The notes beneath the pieces are model-generated. The model was given only the letters and a program-made list of their open reading frames with translations. It did no database searches and was not told where the DNA came from. This document shows, in pieces, positions 25,507-33,371 of a stretch of DNA of 50,210 nucleotides. How positions within the stretch are numbered: the first letter of the stretch is position 1; each line of letters starts with the position of its first letter. The position numbers and the translations under genes were made by a program. This DNA is from Candidatus Bathyarchaeota archaeon (lineage in GTDB: Archaea; Thermoproteota; Bathyarchaeia; Bathyarchaeales; DTEX01). The stretch lies in assembly GCA_018396655.1 (NCBI GenBank), contig JAGTQF010000008.1:1-50210 (forward strand), read 5' to 3'.

Positions 25507-26607
25507 CTATAGCCACATATATTGCTCCATAGATTCGATAATGGCTTCTACATTTGCTGGTGGTGTGGGCGGGTGTATTTCAGCCTCAATCATTAAGCCT
25601 CCCTCCTTCATGGAGAGCTCCTCAACGATGCTTTTTATGTGGGATTTAATCTCTCCGGGCTTCCCAAAGGGGATAAGATGCTGCCTATCAACATCAACAT
25701 CTACGCATATCCTGCCTTTACATAGAGATTCTATATTATCTATGCCATTCACTCTATCCTGAACATTCAGTATGCTAGCTCCAGCTTCAATCAACTGGTC
25801 TAACACTTCAATTACATGCCCATCTGAGTGAAAGTATACGTGAACGCCCTTCCCTCTTATTCGCCCGAAGATTTTCCGGTAACTAGGATATAAGAGTTCT
25901 TTGAATGCCGCTGGGCTTATGGGCATTCTTGTTTGTGTGCCTAAATCATCACCAATGTATATTACGTCTATTGGGCCGCACTGCAGGAGCCTATCGATGA
26001 GTGCCAGAATATATTCTGTCAATCTGTCTATTAGCTCGTATATTTGTGGGGGACGCTCCATAAAATCCCTCATTAAATTTACGAATCCACGGAGATAATA
26101 GAGCCGCTGAAAAAGTAGCCCATGCATCAGCGACACCTGAACTAAACTACCCTCAGCCTTCAGCCGCTTAATATTCTCAGAGATTGTGCTCCAGGGTGTA
26201 ATTTTATCCGAACCCTCTGAGGGCAAACCCTTTTCTGGGTCTGGGAACTCATAATTCTTGAGGCTCTCCCACTTTGCGAGGGGGTGCTTAATAACCTGCC
26301 CCTGATAGCCTTCTATGTTGAAGCTCCATGTGCATCCGAACGGGTCTATAAGCGTTCGACTCACTCTGGGAACATATAGTCCTTCATCGCGCTTTTCACC
26401 CTCCTGTCTAATTATCCCATCCCAGGATGGGTGAATAACATGTGGGTGGATGAGGGGTTGACGTCTCTGGAGGGCTTTCTTAATCTTCTCCCCATATATG
26501 CGCCAGAGGGGCCATGTGATTGATACCCGACATGGTATATACTCTGGTCCTCTGAATTCAATGCTCCTCAAATAATTCTCTCTGAATGAGAGAATGGGCT
26601 TCCTCAT
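25507..26607 (-). CDS. URO-D family methyltransferase-like protein
   Basis: This protein of about 366 residues belongs to the uroporphyrinogen decarboxylase (URO-D) superfamily, in the branch that includes MtaA-type corrinoid:thiol methyltransferases. Visible features are FRENYLRSIEFRGPEYIP at the start, DVIYIGDDLGTQT in the centre and the putative metal-ligand region VYFHSDGHVI. True heme-pathway HemE is unlikely because the sequence lacks its usual N-terminal motifs. The start is set at ATG 26607, since a TATA-like CTATTTATGG places the transcription start close to it. It may supply or accept methyl groups with a corrinoid protein, as MtrH does. Confidence 0.78.
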   Translation of the reverse strand: MRKPILSFRENYLRSIEFRGPEYIPCRVSITWPLWRIYGEKIKKALQRRQPLIHPHVIHPSWDGIIRQEGEKRDEGLYVPRVSRTLIDPFGCTWSFNIEGYQGQVIKHPLAKWESLKNYEFPDPEKGLPSEGSDKITPWSTISENIKRLKAEGSLVQVSLMHGLLFQRLYYLRGFVNLMRDFMERPPQIYELIDRLTEYILALIDRLLQCGPIDVIYIGDDLGTQTRMPISPAAFKELLYPSYRKIFGRIRGKGVHVYFHSDGHVIEVLDQLIEAGASILNVQDRVNGIDNIESLCKGRICVDVDVDRQHLIPFGKPGEIKSHIKSIVEELSMKEGGLMIEAEIHPPTPPANVEAIIESMEQYMWL

Positions 26608-26677
26608 ACAATTGTCAATCAGCAATAATAGTCCATAAATAGTTTATCACCTAGGAAAGTCAGCACTAACTAAATTA

Positions 26678-27610
26678 ATGGGGAATCCGCAATTATCTTG
26701 CGTGAAAGAGAACATGCAAAAGATAGGCATATTAACGAGAAATGAGCGTTCATGGTGCTCAAGCCAGCTAGGAGAAGCCATTATTAAGCGTGGTTTCCAA
26801 CCAGTCTACTTTATTTTTCCAAGGTTGATGGCTAGGGTTGGCTTTAAACCCGAAGTGTCCCTTGAAGATATCGATGTTTTAAGGGGCCTTAAGGCCATAA
26901 TTGTTCGTCCAATTGGGCGTGGCTCACTGGAAGAAATCATATTTCGGATGGATTTGCTGCATAGACTTAGAAGACTCGGCCTATACATACTGAACCCTCC
27001 GCATGCAATTGAGCGTTCAGTTGATAAATATTATACACTATCGCTTCTCGAGGAAGCCGGCTTACCGGTTCCGAAAACCGCTGTAACCGAAAGTGCGCGT
27101 GATGCCCTAAAAGCCTTTAATGAGCTTGGCGGGGATGTTGTCATTAAACCCATATTTGGGTCACGTGGGGTTGGTTCTGTGAGGGTTTCAAGTCCGGATG
27201 TCGCCGAGAGAATATTTAGGGCGCTTGAATTCCACCATCAAGTCATATATATGCAGGAGTTTATAGAGCATGGAAACTATGACCTGAGAATATTCGTTTT
27301 GGGTGGGCGTGTGCTGGCTGCGATGCGTAGGGTATCCCAAGGCTTATGGAAGACTAATGTTAGTCTTGGAGCCACACCAGTACCTTATGAACCACCAATG
27401 GAGATTGGAAGATTAGCTGTGAGGGCTGCTGAGGTTGTGGGCTGTGAGGTTGCTGGAGTCGATATATTAGAAAGTGATAGGGGCCCATTTATTATCGAAA
27501 TTAATAGTCAGCCGGGGTGGAGGGGGTTACAGACGGTAACAAAATTTAATATAGCCGAGAAGATTGTCGATTACGTTATCGGCAGGATTAGTGAAATGGA
27601 GAAAGGGTAA
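26678..27610 (+). CDS. mptN: RimK-type ATP-grasp ligase, probably MptN-like
   Basis: This 310-residue ATP-grasp ligase has KIGILTRNERSWCSSQL at the N-terminus, VVIKPIFGSRGVGSVRV in the ATP lobe, YMQEFIEHGNYDLRIFVLG, and the metal-binding FIIEINSQPGWRGLQTVT. RimK, CofF and MptN share this pattern. MptN adds glutamate to tetrahydromethanopterin. The neighbours (mobA, then cofE) and the orphan MtrH suggest H4MPT modification, but CofF or another glutamate ligase is possible. ATG 26678 is kept because a TATA-like element predicts a transcription start just before it; the second ATG, at codon 13, is the alternative. Confidence 0.7.
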   Translation: MGNPQLSCVKENMQKIGILTRNERSWCSSQLGEAIIKRGFQPVYFIFPRLMARVGFKPEVSLEDIDVLRGLKAIIVRPIGRGSLEEIIFRMDLLHRLRRLGLYILNPPHAIERSVDKYYTLSLLEEAGLPVPKTAVTESARDALKAFNELGGDVVIKPIFGSRGVGSVRVSSPDVAERIFRALEFHHQVIYMQEFIEHGNYDLRIFVLGGRVLAAMRRVSQGLWKTNVSLGATPVPYEPPMEIGRLAVRAAEVVGCEVAGVDILESDRGPFIIEINSQPGWRGLQTVTKFNIAEKIVDYVIGRISEMEKG

Positions 27611-28242
27611 TGGATAGAACAGCAATAATACTTGCCGGAGGCTCCTCAGAGAGGTTTGGAGCCGATAAGGGGCTTGTAAAACTCGCTAATAAACCGTTAA
27701 TATTGCATGTTATTGAGAGAGTTCGAGACTTGGTTGATGAGGTTATTGTCTCCGTAAAATCTAACGCCCAACTATCACTTTACAGGCCATTAATGTCGAA
27801 TTGTGATAAAATAGTTGTTGATATGGAGGGTTTTCCAGCATGTCCTCTCACTGGCGCCCTAACTGGACTAGCAAACTCGGGGGGTGAGTATTCGATTCTG
27901 CTGCCATGTGATACGCCATTTATTTCAAGGAGCGTTATAGACCTACTCTTTGAGATAGCGGTTGGGGTTGATGCTGTAATTCCAAGATGGCCTAATGGTT
28001 ACATAGAACCATTACAGGCGGTCTATAAAACCAGTAGCGCTCTTAAGTCTGCTAGGGAATCTCTTGAGAGGGGTGAGATTAGGATGCAGTCCATGATATC
28101 TCGGCTTAGAAGGGTCCGCTATTTATCAACCCTAGTTATTGGGGAGATTGACCAGAAGATGCTCACGTTCTTCAATATTAATACGCCTATCGACCTCAAG
28201 AAAGCTGAAGCCTTAATAAAAAGGGGTGTATTGGACGAGTGA
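27610..28242 (+). CDS. mobA: Molybdenum cofactor guanylyltransferase MobA-like
   Basis: This 210-residue nucleotidyltransferase has the family start AIILAGGSSERFGADKGLVKL, followed by LPCDTPFI with the metal-binding Asp and FFNINTPIDLKKAE near the end. MobA attaches GMP to molybdopterin. moaD and moaE are 4 kb away, so this genome makes a Mo or W pterin cofactor. The ATG overlaps the end of the ligase gene, giving a two-gene operon. CofC-like activity is less likely because the MobA C-terminal block is present. Confidence 0.85.
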   Translation: MDRTAIILAGGSSERFGADKGLVKLANKPLILHVIERVRDLVDEVIVSVKSNAQLSLYRPLMSNCDKIVVDMEGFPACPLTGALTGLANSGGEYSILLPCDTPFISRSVIDLLFEIAVGVDAVIPRWPNGYIEPLQAVYKTSSALKSARESLERGEIRMQSMISRLRRVRYLSTLVIGEIDQKMLTFFNINTPIDLKKAEALIKRGVLDE

Positions 28243-28252
28243 AACTGAAGAT

Positions 28253-29011
28253 TTATATGAAGAGGTCCTTTTCTCTGGGTCTTATAAGGTCCTTCGCTGT
28301 TGCACCCTCATCCCTCTCGTAAGCGTAGCCTCTAATTATGGCTGCTGGTATGCCCTCATCGGCTTGCCCTATAACCAGCTCGGCTGCTGAGGAGAGTTCA
28401 TCGGCTATGGCTGTCTGCTTAACCCTAAGCACATATCCGAAGAGGTCCTTTTCGCCCCGCCTATCACGGATGGGCTTTATTCCAGCCACACCAACCGCAA
28501 CATTTATCTCACCGTTTCTGAGGGGTCTACCATGAGTGTCAGAGATTATAACAGCCACGTCTTTTCCACTGACCTCTCTTATTCTCCGCCTTATTATGCG
28601 GGCTGATAGGTCTGGGTCTTTCGGTAGTGGCGCTACATTCCTCTCTCCGGGAACATTAGATTTGTCGACGCCCGCGTTTGCGCATATAAACCCATGTTTT
28701 GTCTCAGATATTATGTGTCCGTTGCCCATGCGGATAATGGACTTAGATTCTCTAAGGATAACCTCAACTAGGGCCGGGTCTTTCCCAAGGTTTTCGGCCA
28801 CAGTCTTTGCGAATTCCGATGGGATTATGCTGTCAAGGTTTACTATATTTCCCTCGGCTCTAGAGACGATAACATGTGTTATAACTATTATATCGCCATC
28901 CTCTATAGGCGTGCCCTGCCTTGCCGCTGCCTCACATATTAAAAGTCCTAGGTCGTCACCACTCCTAATTATCGGCATTCCAGTAATTGGAATAATCTCA
29001 ATTCTGCGCAT
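28253..29011 (-). CDS. cofE: Coenzyme F420-0:L-glutamate ligase
   Basis: CofE adds glutamate residues to F420-0 using GTP. This 252-residue protein has the blocks IEIIPITGMPIIRSGDDLG, IVITHVIVSRAEGN, GANVDKSN-type (here NAGVDKSNVPGE) and IISDTHGRPLRNG. These are diagnostic of the family, and the length is normal. It is convergent with mobA, with a ten-base gap between stops. Its presence shows that the organism makes coenzyme F420. Confidence 0.93.
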   Translation of the reverse strand: MRRIEIIPITGMPIIRSGDDLGLLICEAAARQGTPIEDGDIIVITHVIVSRAEGNIVNLDSIIPSEFAKTVAENLGKDPALVEVILRESKSIIRMGNGHIISETKHGFICANAGVDKSNVPGERNVAPLPKDPDLSARIIRRRIREVSGKDVAVIISDTHGRPLRNGEINVAVGVAGIKPIRDRRGEKDLFGYVLRVKQTAIADELSSAAELVIGQADEGIPAAIIRGYAYERDEGATAKDLIRPREKDLFI

Positions 29012-29145
29012 AACACTATATTGAGCAAGGCTGTATATAAAAAGATGACTTTAGGGCTTGAAAACAATAAAAAACAAAAAGGGTAAAATTAATATTATCT
29101 TGACGGGAAATCTCTCACTATGCTTTAATAGAGGAGTTGATTAGT

Positions 29146-30150
29146 ATGCCATGCATAGTAGTTGTCTGCGGATTTTTCGGCGATACCGGGAAGGGGAAAA
29201 TAATATCTTATCTCGCGCTAAAAGACAAGATTAGCGTAGCTGCCAGGGCGGGTGTAGGTCCAAACGCCGGACACACTGTTGTCTATGGAGATAAAACCTA
29301 TAAGGTCCGCATGATACCAAGCGCCTTCGTCTATGAAAAGTGCCGCCTATTGATAGGGCCGGGGGTCTTAGTGGACCCAAAAATATTTCTGGATGAGGTT
29401 AGACTCGTTAATGCCGAAAATAGGGCTGGGCTTGACCCTCAATGTGCCATAATAGAGCCTAAGCATATTGAGGCTGATAGAGCTGGGCACTTAGCATCAG
29501 AGATTGGAACAACTGGAACTGGAACTGGACCATGTAATGCTGACCGGGTGCTTAGAAGGGCTAAGCTGGCGAGAAACATCCCTGAGCTCCAGCGTTTCCT
29601 CACTGATGTTCCCCTAGAAGTTAATAATGCAATTGATAGCGGAGAGAATGTTTTGATTGAGGGGACTCAGGGAACATACCTCTCCTTATGGCATGGAACA
29701 TATCCATACGTTACGTCTAAGGATGTGACTGCATCAGCGGCTTGCTCGGATGTTGGGGTTGGGCCAAAGAAGGTTGATGAGGTAATAATTGTTTTTAAGG
29801 CGTTTGTAACTAGGGTTGGAGCCGGACCACTTCCAGGCGAGATTCCATGGGAGGAAGCGGAGAAGAGGGGATGGGCTGAAGTAGCAACGGTTACTGGTAG
29901 AAGGAGAAGGGCTGCACCATTCAACTTTGATTTGGCTAAGAGGGCTGTCATGCTAAATAGCGCTACGCAAGCTGCCATAACTAAAATCGACGTGTTATTC
30001 CCGGAGTGTAAGGGCGCAAGAACATTTGGAGATTTATCGGATGAGGCCAGAAAGTTCATTAGAAGGGTTGAGGAGGAGATAAAGATTCCAGTAACATTAA
30101 TAGGAACCGGGCCGGAAGTCTGGGATATTGTGGATAGGAGATTTGAGTGA
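29146..30150 (+). CDS. purA: Adenylosuccinate synthetase (archaeal short form)
   Basis: PurA joins IMP and aspartate with GTP, the first step from IMP to AMP. This protein of about 334 residues is the shorter archaeal type. Visible motifs are GFFGDTGKGKIISYLA (phosphate-binding loop), GVGPNAGHTVVY, EGTQGTYLSLWHGTYPYVT and TGRRRRAAPFN. ATG 29146 is chosen over TTG 29137 because GAGGAG lies nine bases before it. Confidence 0.93.
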   Translation: MPCIVVVCGFFGDTGKGKIISYLALKDKISVAARAGVGPNAGHTVVYGDKTYKVRMIPSAFVYEKCRLLIGPGVLVDPKIFLDEVRLVNAENRAGLDPQCAIIEPKHIEADRAGHLASEIGTTGTGTGPCNADRVLRRAKLARNIPELQRFLTDVPLEVNNAIDSGENVLIEGTQGTYLSLWHGTYPYVTSKDVTASAACSDVGVGPKKVDEVIIVFKAFVTRVGAGPLPGEIPWEEAEKRGWAEVATVTGRRRRAAPFNFDLAKRAVMLNSATQAAITKIDVLFPECKGARTFGDLSDEARKFIRRVEEEIKIPVTLIGTGPEVWDIVDRRFE

Positions 30151-30276
30151 TTCTTCAGGCTCTAAAAACTTATCTTCTTGGCGATTAGTCAAAAAGTTTT
30201 TAAATTACTCCTATATAGCATTTATAGCCTTAAGCGATAATTATTCCAAGTCGTGATTTGGAAGGAGTGAGCGATT

Positions 30277-30864
30277 ACGTTCAATCTAGCAACTGTGGAG
30301 GATACGGTTCGCATACCGCCCGACAAATTTAATGAGCCACTTGAGAAGGTCGCATTAGAGCAGCTAAAGATGAAATATGTGGGCGTAATTGACGATGAGC
30401 TGGGCTATTTAATAGCGGTCACAAACGTTAGAGTCTCCCCCATTGGAAAGATAATTCCCGGGGATGCTGCAATCCATCATAAGGTAACCTTTATGCTCCT
30501 AACATTTCTGCCAAAGGTTCAGGAGATAGTTGAGGGTGAGGTTGTTGAGGTTGCAGACTTTGGGGCCTTTGTTCGTATAGGGCCCGTTGACGCTCTCCTC
30601 CATGTGTCACAGTTAATGGACGACTTCATAACGTATGATGAGAAGCAGGGTGTTTTAATGGGCAAGGAGACTAAGCGTAAGGTGACTGTTGGCGATAGGG
30701 TGCGCGTTAGGATAACAGCCGTGTCGATAGGTAGGGGTGCTGGCTTCGGGAAGATAGGCGTGACCGCACGCCAACCCTTCCTTGGAAAGATTGAGTGGAT
30801 TGAGGAGGATTTGAAGAAACTGAAGGCTGAGGCTCAGGCGGCTGAGGCTAAGGGAAAGGAGTAG
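30277..30864 (+). CDS. rpo7: RNA polymerase subunit Rpo7 (RpoE'), ACG start
   Basis: Rpo7 is the stalk subunit of archaeal RNA polymerase, paired with Rpo4, and homologous to eukaryotic Rpb7. The 195-residue protein has the N-terminal RNP-like domain (VEDTVRIPPDKFNEPLEKVA) and an S1 domain (VVEVADFGAFVRIGPVDALLHVSQ), and ends near QPFLGKIEWIEE. The track begins at GTG 30295, which removes residues FNLATV. ACG 30277 lies six bases after GGAGTGA. It places the start exactly where family members have Met, 11 residues before RIPP. It leads the rpo7-spt4-dephospho-CoA kinase-S24e-S27ae block. Confidence 0.93.
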   Translation, partial: TFNLATVEDTVRIPPDKFNEPLEKVALEQLKMKYVGVIDDELGYLIAVTNVRVSPIGKIIPGDAAIHHKVTFMLLTFLPKVQEIVEGEVVEVADFGAFVRIGPVDALLHVSQLMDDFITYDEKQGVLMGKETKRKVTVGDRVRVRITAVSIGRGAGFGKIGVTARQPFLGKIEWIEEDLKKLKAEAQAAEAKGKE

Positions 30865-30879
30865 TGTGGTGATATCGGA

Positions 30880-31068
30880 TTGGTTGAGAGGGCTTGTAGG
30901 AGATGCCATTATATAACTGAAGAGAATATTTGTCCAAACTGTAAGTCGACGGATTTAAGCGAGGACTTCAGTGGACTAGTAGTAATATTCGAGCCAAAAA
31001 GCTCCGCCATAGCTAAAACGATGAAGATTGAGAAGAAGGGGCGGTATGCCATAAAGGTGAGGTAGAAA
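30880..31068 (+). CDS. spt4: Transcription elongation factor Spt4 (RpoE'')
   Basis: Spt4 pairs with Spt5 to keep RNA polymerase processive. This 61-residue protein has the zinc-binding pairs CRRCHYI and CPNCKS and the family pattern DLSEDFSGLVVIFEP, ending with YAIKVR. The TTG start has GGTGAT six bases upstream. It follows rpo7 by 15 bases, as in many archaea. The end given includes the stop codon. Confidence 0.94.
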
Positions 31069-31073
31069 GTGGC

Positions 31074-31595
31074 ATGTATATTCTCACGCCAGAACTTAGA
31101 GACGAGCTTAAAGCCCCATTAGGCCACCTCATCAGAGGTTCACTTGATGATGTTATTAGAGAGTTAAAGGAGCTGATGGAATCAGTTAGGCCTGTGAAAA
31201 TAATCTCCGTGGGCGATGTTATATCGAGAAGCATGCTTGAGAGGGGGCTTCCACTAAATGTTTTCATAGTTGATAACAAGTCTATGCGAAGGCCCACCGA
31301 GCCCATAAAATTTAGGGCGGATAGAATAATGGAGCTCACCAATCCGGCTGGCACAATTATGGATGATGCCTGGCGTGTTATAGGTGAAGCCACTAAATTG
31401 GATGGTTTAGTTGAAGTTCTAGTTGATGGCGAAGAGGATTTACTCACAATCGTTGCGGTCCTTGTGGCTCCTGAGAAATCCATGGTCGTCTATGGTCAGC
31501 CTAATGAGGGAGTTGTTGTGATTAATGTTGATGAAGAGACTAAAGCTAGGATGCGTAGGATTTTGGAGAGGATGGAGCATAAACCGGAAAGCTAA
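31074..31595 (+). CDS. GTP-dependent dephospho-CoA kinase (DUF359)
   Basis: This 173-residue protein belongs to DUF359, shown in Thermococcus to phosphorylate dephospho-CoA with GTP, the last step of archaeal coenzyme A synthesis. Visible blocks are LKAPLGHLIRG at the start, IISVGDVISRSML, FIVDNKSMRRP and NPAGTIMDDAW, and DGEEDLLTIVAVLVAPEKSMVVYGQP later on. The last block is the most conserved part of the family. Its place between spt4 and S24e is conserved in archaea. Confidence 0.9.
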   Translation: MYILTPELRDELKAPLGHLIRGSLDDVIRELKELMESVRPVKIISVGDVISRSMLERGLPLNVFIVDNKSMRRPTEPIKFRADRIMELTNPAGTIMDDAWRVIGEATKLDGLVEVLVDGEEDLLTIVAVLVAPEKSMVVYGQPNEGVVVINVDEETKARMRRILERMEHKPES

Positions 31596-31648
31596 AGTAT
31601 GGGGAGCTCTTTCAAGATTTAAGTTAGAATCTGGAGGTCTACGCCGAA

Positions 31649-31942
31649 ATGAAGATTAATATTATAAGCAATAGGCGTAATGAGCTGCTTAAGAGAAACG
31701 AGATTATTTTCAGCGTTATACATGAGCGTGCACCAACCCCATCCCGTATAGAGGTTAGGCGGGAGCTTGCCAGAATACTCAGGGTTGATGTTGAGAGGGT
31801 TTATGTTAGGAAGGTGGAGAGCGTGACTGGGGCTTCGATGACTATGGGTGAAGCGCATGTTTATGATTCGGAGGAGCATGCTAAGCAAATAGAACCGGAA
31901 CATATAATAATGAGGAATTCACCTCAAACAAAGGAGAAGTGA
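31649..31942 (+). CDS. rps24e: 30S ribosomal protein S24e
   Basis: This 97-residue small-subunit protein has the family pattern RNELLKRNEIIFSVIHE at residue 9, ATPTR-type APTPSRIEVRRELARIL and the VYVRKVESVTGASMTMGEAHVYDS block. A GGAGGT site precedes the ATG by about ten bases. It is followed six bases later by S27ae. Confidence 0.95.
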   Translation: MKINIISNRRNELLKRNEIIFSVIHERAPTPSRIEVRRELARILRVDVERVYVRKVESVTGASMTMGEAHVYDSEEHAKQIEPEHIIMRNSPQTKEK

Positions 31943-31948
31943 TAAGTA

Positions 31949-32167
31949 ATGTCCAAGAAGGGGAAGAAAAAGAAGTTTATCTCCTCATATTACAAGATTG
32001 AGGATGGGAAGATTAAGAGGCTACTTCCGGTGTGTGATAGATGTGGGCCGGGATACTTTATGGCCGACCATGGAAACCGCTACGCTTGCGGACACTGCGG
32101 CTTCACGAAGTATAAGACGCCGAGTTTAAATAAGAGGGGTGCTGAGGAAGATTATTCCTCAGAATGA
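31949..32167 (+). CDS. rps27ae: 30S ribosomal protein S27ae
   Basis: This 72-residue zinc-finger ribosomal protein corresponds to the C-terminal half of eukaryotic ubiquitin-S27a. A lysine-rich N-terminus (KKGKKKKFISSYYKI) is followed by CDRCGPGYFMADHGNRYACGHCG, with both cysteine pairs intact. It ends the rpo7 block, and its stop overlaps that of the convergent membrane-protein gene. Confidence 0.95.
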   Translation: MSKKGKKKKFISSYYKIEDGKIKRLLPVCDRCGPGYFMADHGNRYACGHCGFTKYKTPSLNKRGAEEDYSSE

Positions 32168-32370
32168 GCTGGAGGCCTTAAAAGGAGGAATAGCTCTATA
32201 CCCGCCGCGACACCAAGAAGACCGATTATTAGGAGCGTTATTGGGACGATAGGCTGCATTTCTGGATAACTGCTTATTACCGGAAAGAAAACCAGCCCGA
32301 TATAGCCTATAAGGATTAAGGTGCATATAAAAGAGATTAAATAGAAGATGTTTATCTTACGTTCGCCCAT
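32152..32370 (-). CDS. Small two-helix membrane protein
   Basis: This 72-residue protein has two long hydrophobic segments (INIFYLISFICTLILIGYIGLVFF and VPITLLIIGLLGVAAGIELFLLL) joined by a short polar loop. That is the layout of a two-pass membrane protein with both ends on one side. No family is recognised. It overlaps the end of S27ae tail to tail by about 16 bases. Confidence 0.65.
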   Translation of the reverse strand: MGERKINIFYLISFICTLILIGYIGLVFFPVISSYPEMQPIVPITLLIIGLLGVAAGIELFLLLRPPAHSEE

Positions 32371-32535
32371 AAATGTCTCCTCAAATCTAACACTAAAAGA
32401 ACATCTTAACCAGACTATTTAATATTTTCCGCCTTTACTAGTGTTCAATAATTGATACCTCCCTATCATCTTGATAGCCTCTCCCTCTTCCCCTAAAACC
32501 CTATAAAATCATCTACTCCTACATGAGTGGTGAAA

Positions 32536-32564
32536 GGCACCAGAGCCCTTCGCTAGGGTGTGCC
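32536..32564. other. Two-part hairpin in an intergenic gap
   Basis: GGCAC (32536-32540) can pair with GTGCC (32560-32564), and inside it GCCCT pairs with AGGGT around the loop TCGCT, leaving a four-base bulge CAGA on one side. The gap from 32371 to 32632 holds the promoter of the small membrane-protein gene and otherwise no open frame. The hairpin could be a non-coding RNA element or the 3' end of the mRNA arriving from the phosphodiesterase gene. Confidence 0.25.
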
Positions 32565-32632
32565 CTATACTTTAGCGTTAATAAACTGGAAGATGGCTGA
32601 TGGCGAATTTAAGCCCGCTAGGCTCTTAACCA

Positions 32633-33145
32633 TTAAGTTTGAAGAGTTATTATCTCGGCTCGCATGGCTTTAACGTCTAGAATCGCCATCGTTGCATGTC
32701 CAGTCAGATACCCGCATACCTCACCAGGATTTATCACTAAAGTCTTTCCAACATTATAGGTTTCGGCCTTATGTGTGTGGCCATGAACCACGACATCATA
32801 ATAATTCGAGTTGATTAAAGCCTTAAGTAATATTTCGTCCTCACCATGAATTAGCGCCATTCTCAATCCATCAACGTTTATCTCCGCGAACCTTCCATAT
32901 ATTTGGGCCCCAACCTCCTCAAACCTTCTCCTCAGTAAATTCTGGTCCCCATCGTTGTTGCCAAAAACACCTATCAGCTTGGCTTTGAGAGGTTTAAATC
33001 GTAGGGCTGTGAATGGAGCAATATAGTCTCCGGCATGGAGCACAAGCCTAACACCCTCACTATTTAATCTCTCCACAGCAGCATCGATAAGCTGAAGTCT
33101 ATCATGCGTATCAGCAATTATACCAATCTTATCCCAAGCAGCCAA
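32633..33145 (-). CDS. YfcE/MJ0936-type phosphodiesterase
   Basis: This 170-residue calcineurin-like metallophosphoesterase carries the motif set IIADTHDR, VLHAGDYIAP, VFGNNDGD, LIHGE and VVHGHTHKAE. Together these bind two metal ions. MJ0936, the archetype, cleaves phosphodiesters in vitro; the natural substrate is not known. The ATG is near the divergent promoter region shared with the membrane protein at 33372. Confidence 0.9.
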   Translation of the reverse strand: MAAWDKIGIIADTHDRLQLIDAAVERLNSEGVRLVLHAGDYIAPFTALRFKPLKAKLIGVFGNNDGDQNLLRRRFEEVGAQIYGRFAEINVDGLRMALIHGEDEILLKALINSNYYDVVVHGHTHKAETYNVGKTLVINPGEVCGYLTGHATMAILDVKAMRAEIITLQT

Positions 33146-33221
33146 TTAAATCACCACCGGATTTCAGACCAAAATTATCTATTGGCTCCATAACTTAAAA
33201 TTAGCGTACTAATCAGCACTC

Positions 33222-33344
33222 ATGAAAAGGAATATCCTAGTTCTCAACTTGGGAGGAGAGAGGAGAGGTTATCATGATGATAGGGAGTATCAACTGGTAT
33301 ATTTGAGGGTAGGTTGGAAATTCGGCGAATCCAACAAGGCTTAA
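33222..33344 (+). CDS. Possible 40-residue small ORF
   Basis: An ATG-initiated frame encodes MKRNILVLNLGGERRGYHDD and continues for 20 more residues (REYQLVYLRV, then GWKFGESNKA). It lies in the divergent gap before the membrane-protein gene, 27 bases from that gene's ATG. There is no clear ribosome binding site and no known family, so it may be chance. Confidence 0.2.
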   Translation: MKRNILVLNLGGERRGYHDDREYQLVYLRVGWKFGESNKA

Positions 33345-33371
33345 ATTTGCCGTAGCTTACTTTCTCAGCCA

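Noticed and set aside
32521-32600. H/ACA guide RNA in the 32.5 kb gap
   Set aside because: The hairpin is present but no ACA box lies at the right distance after it and the bulge is one-sided.
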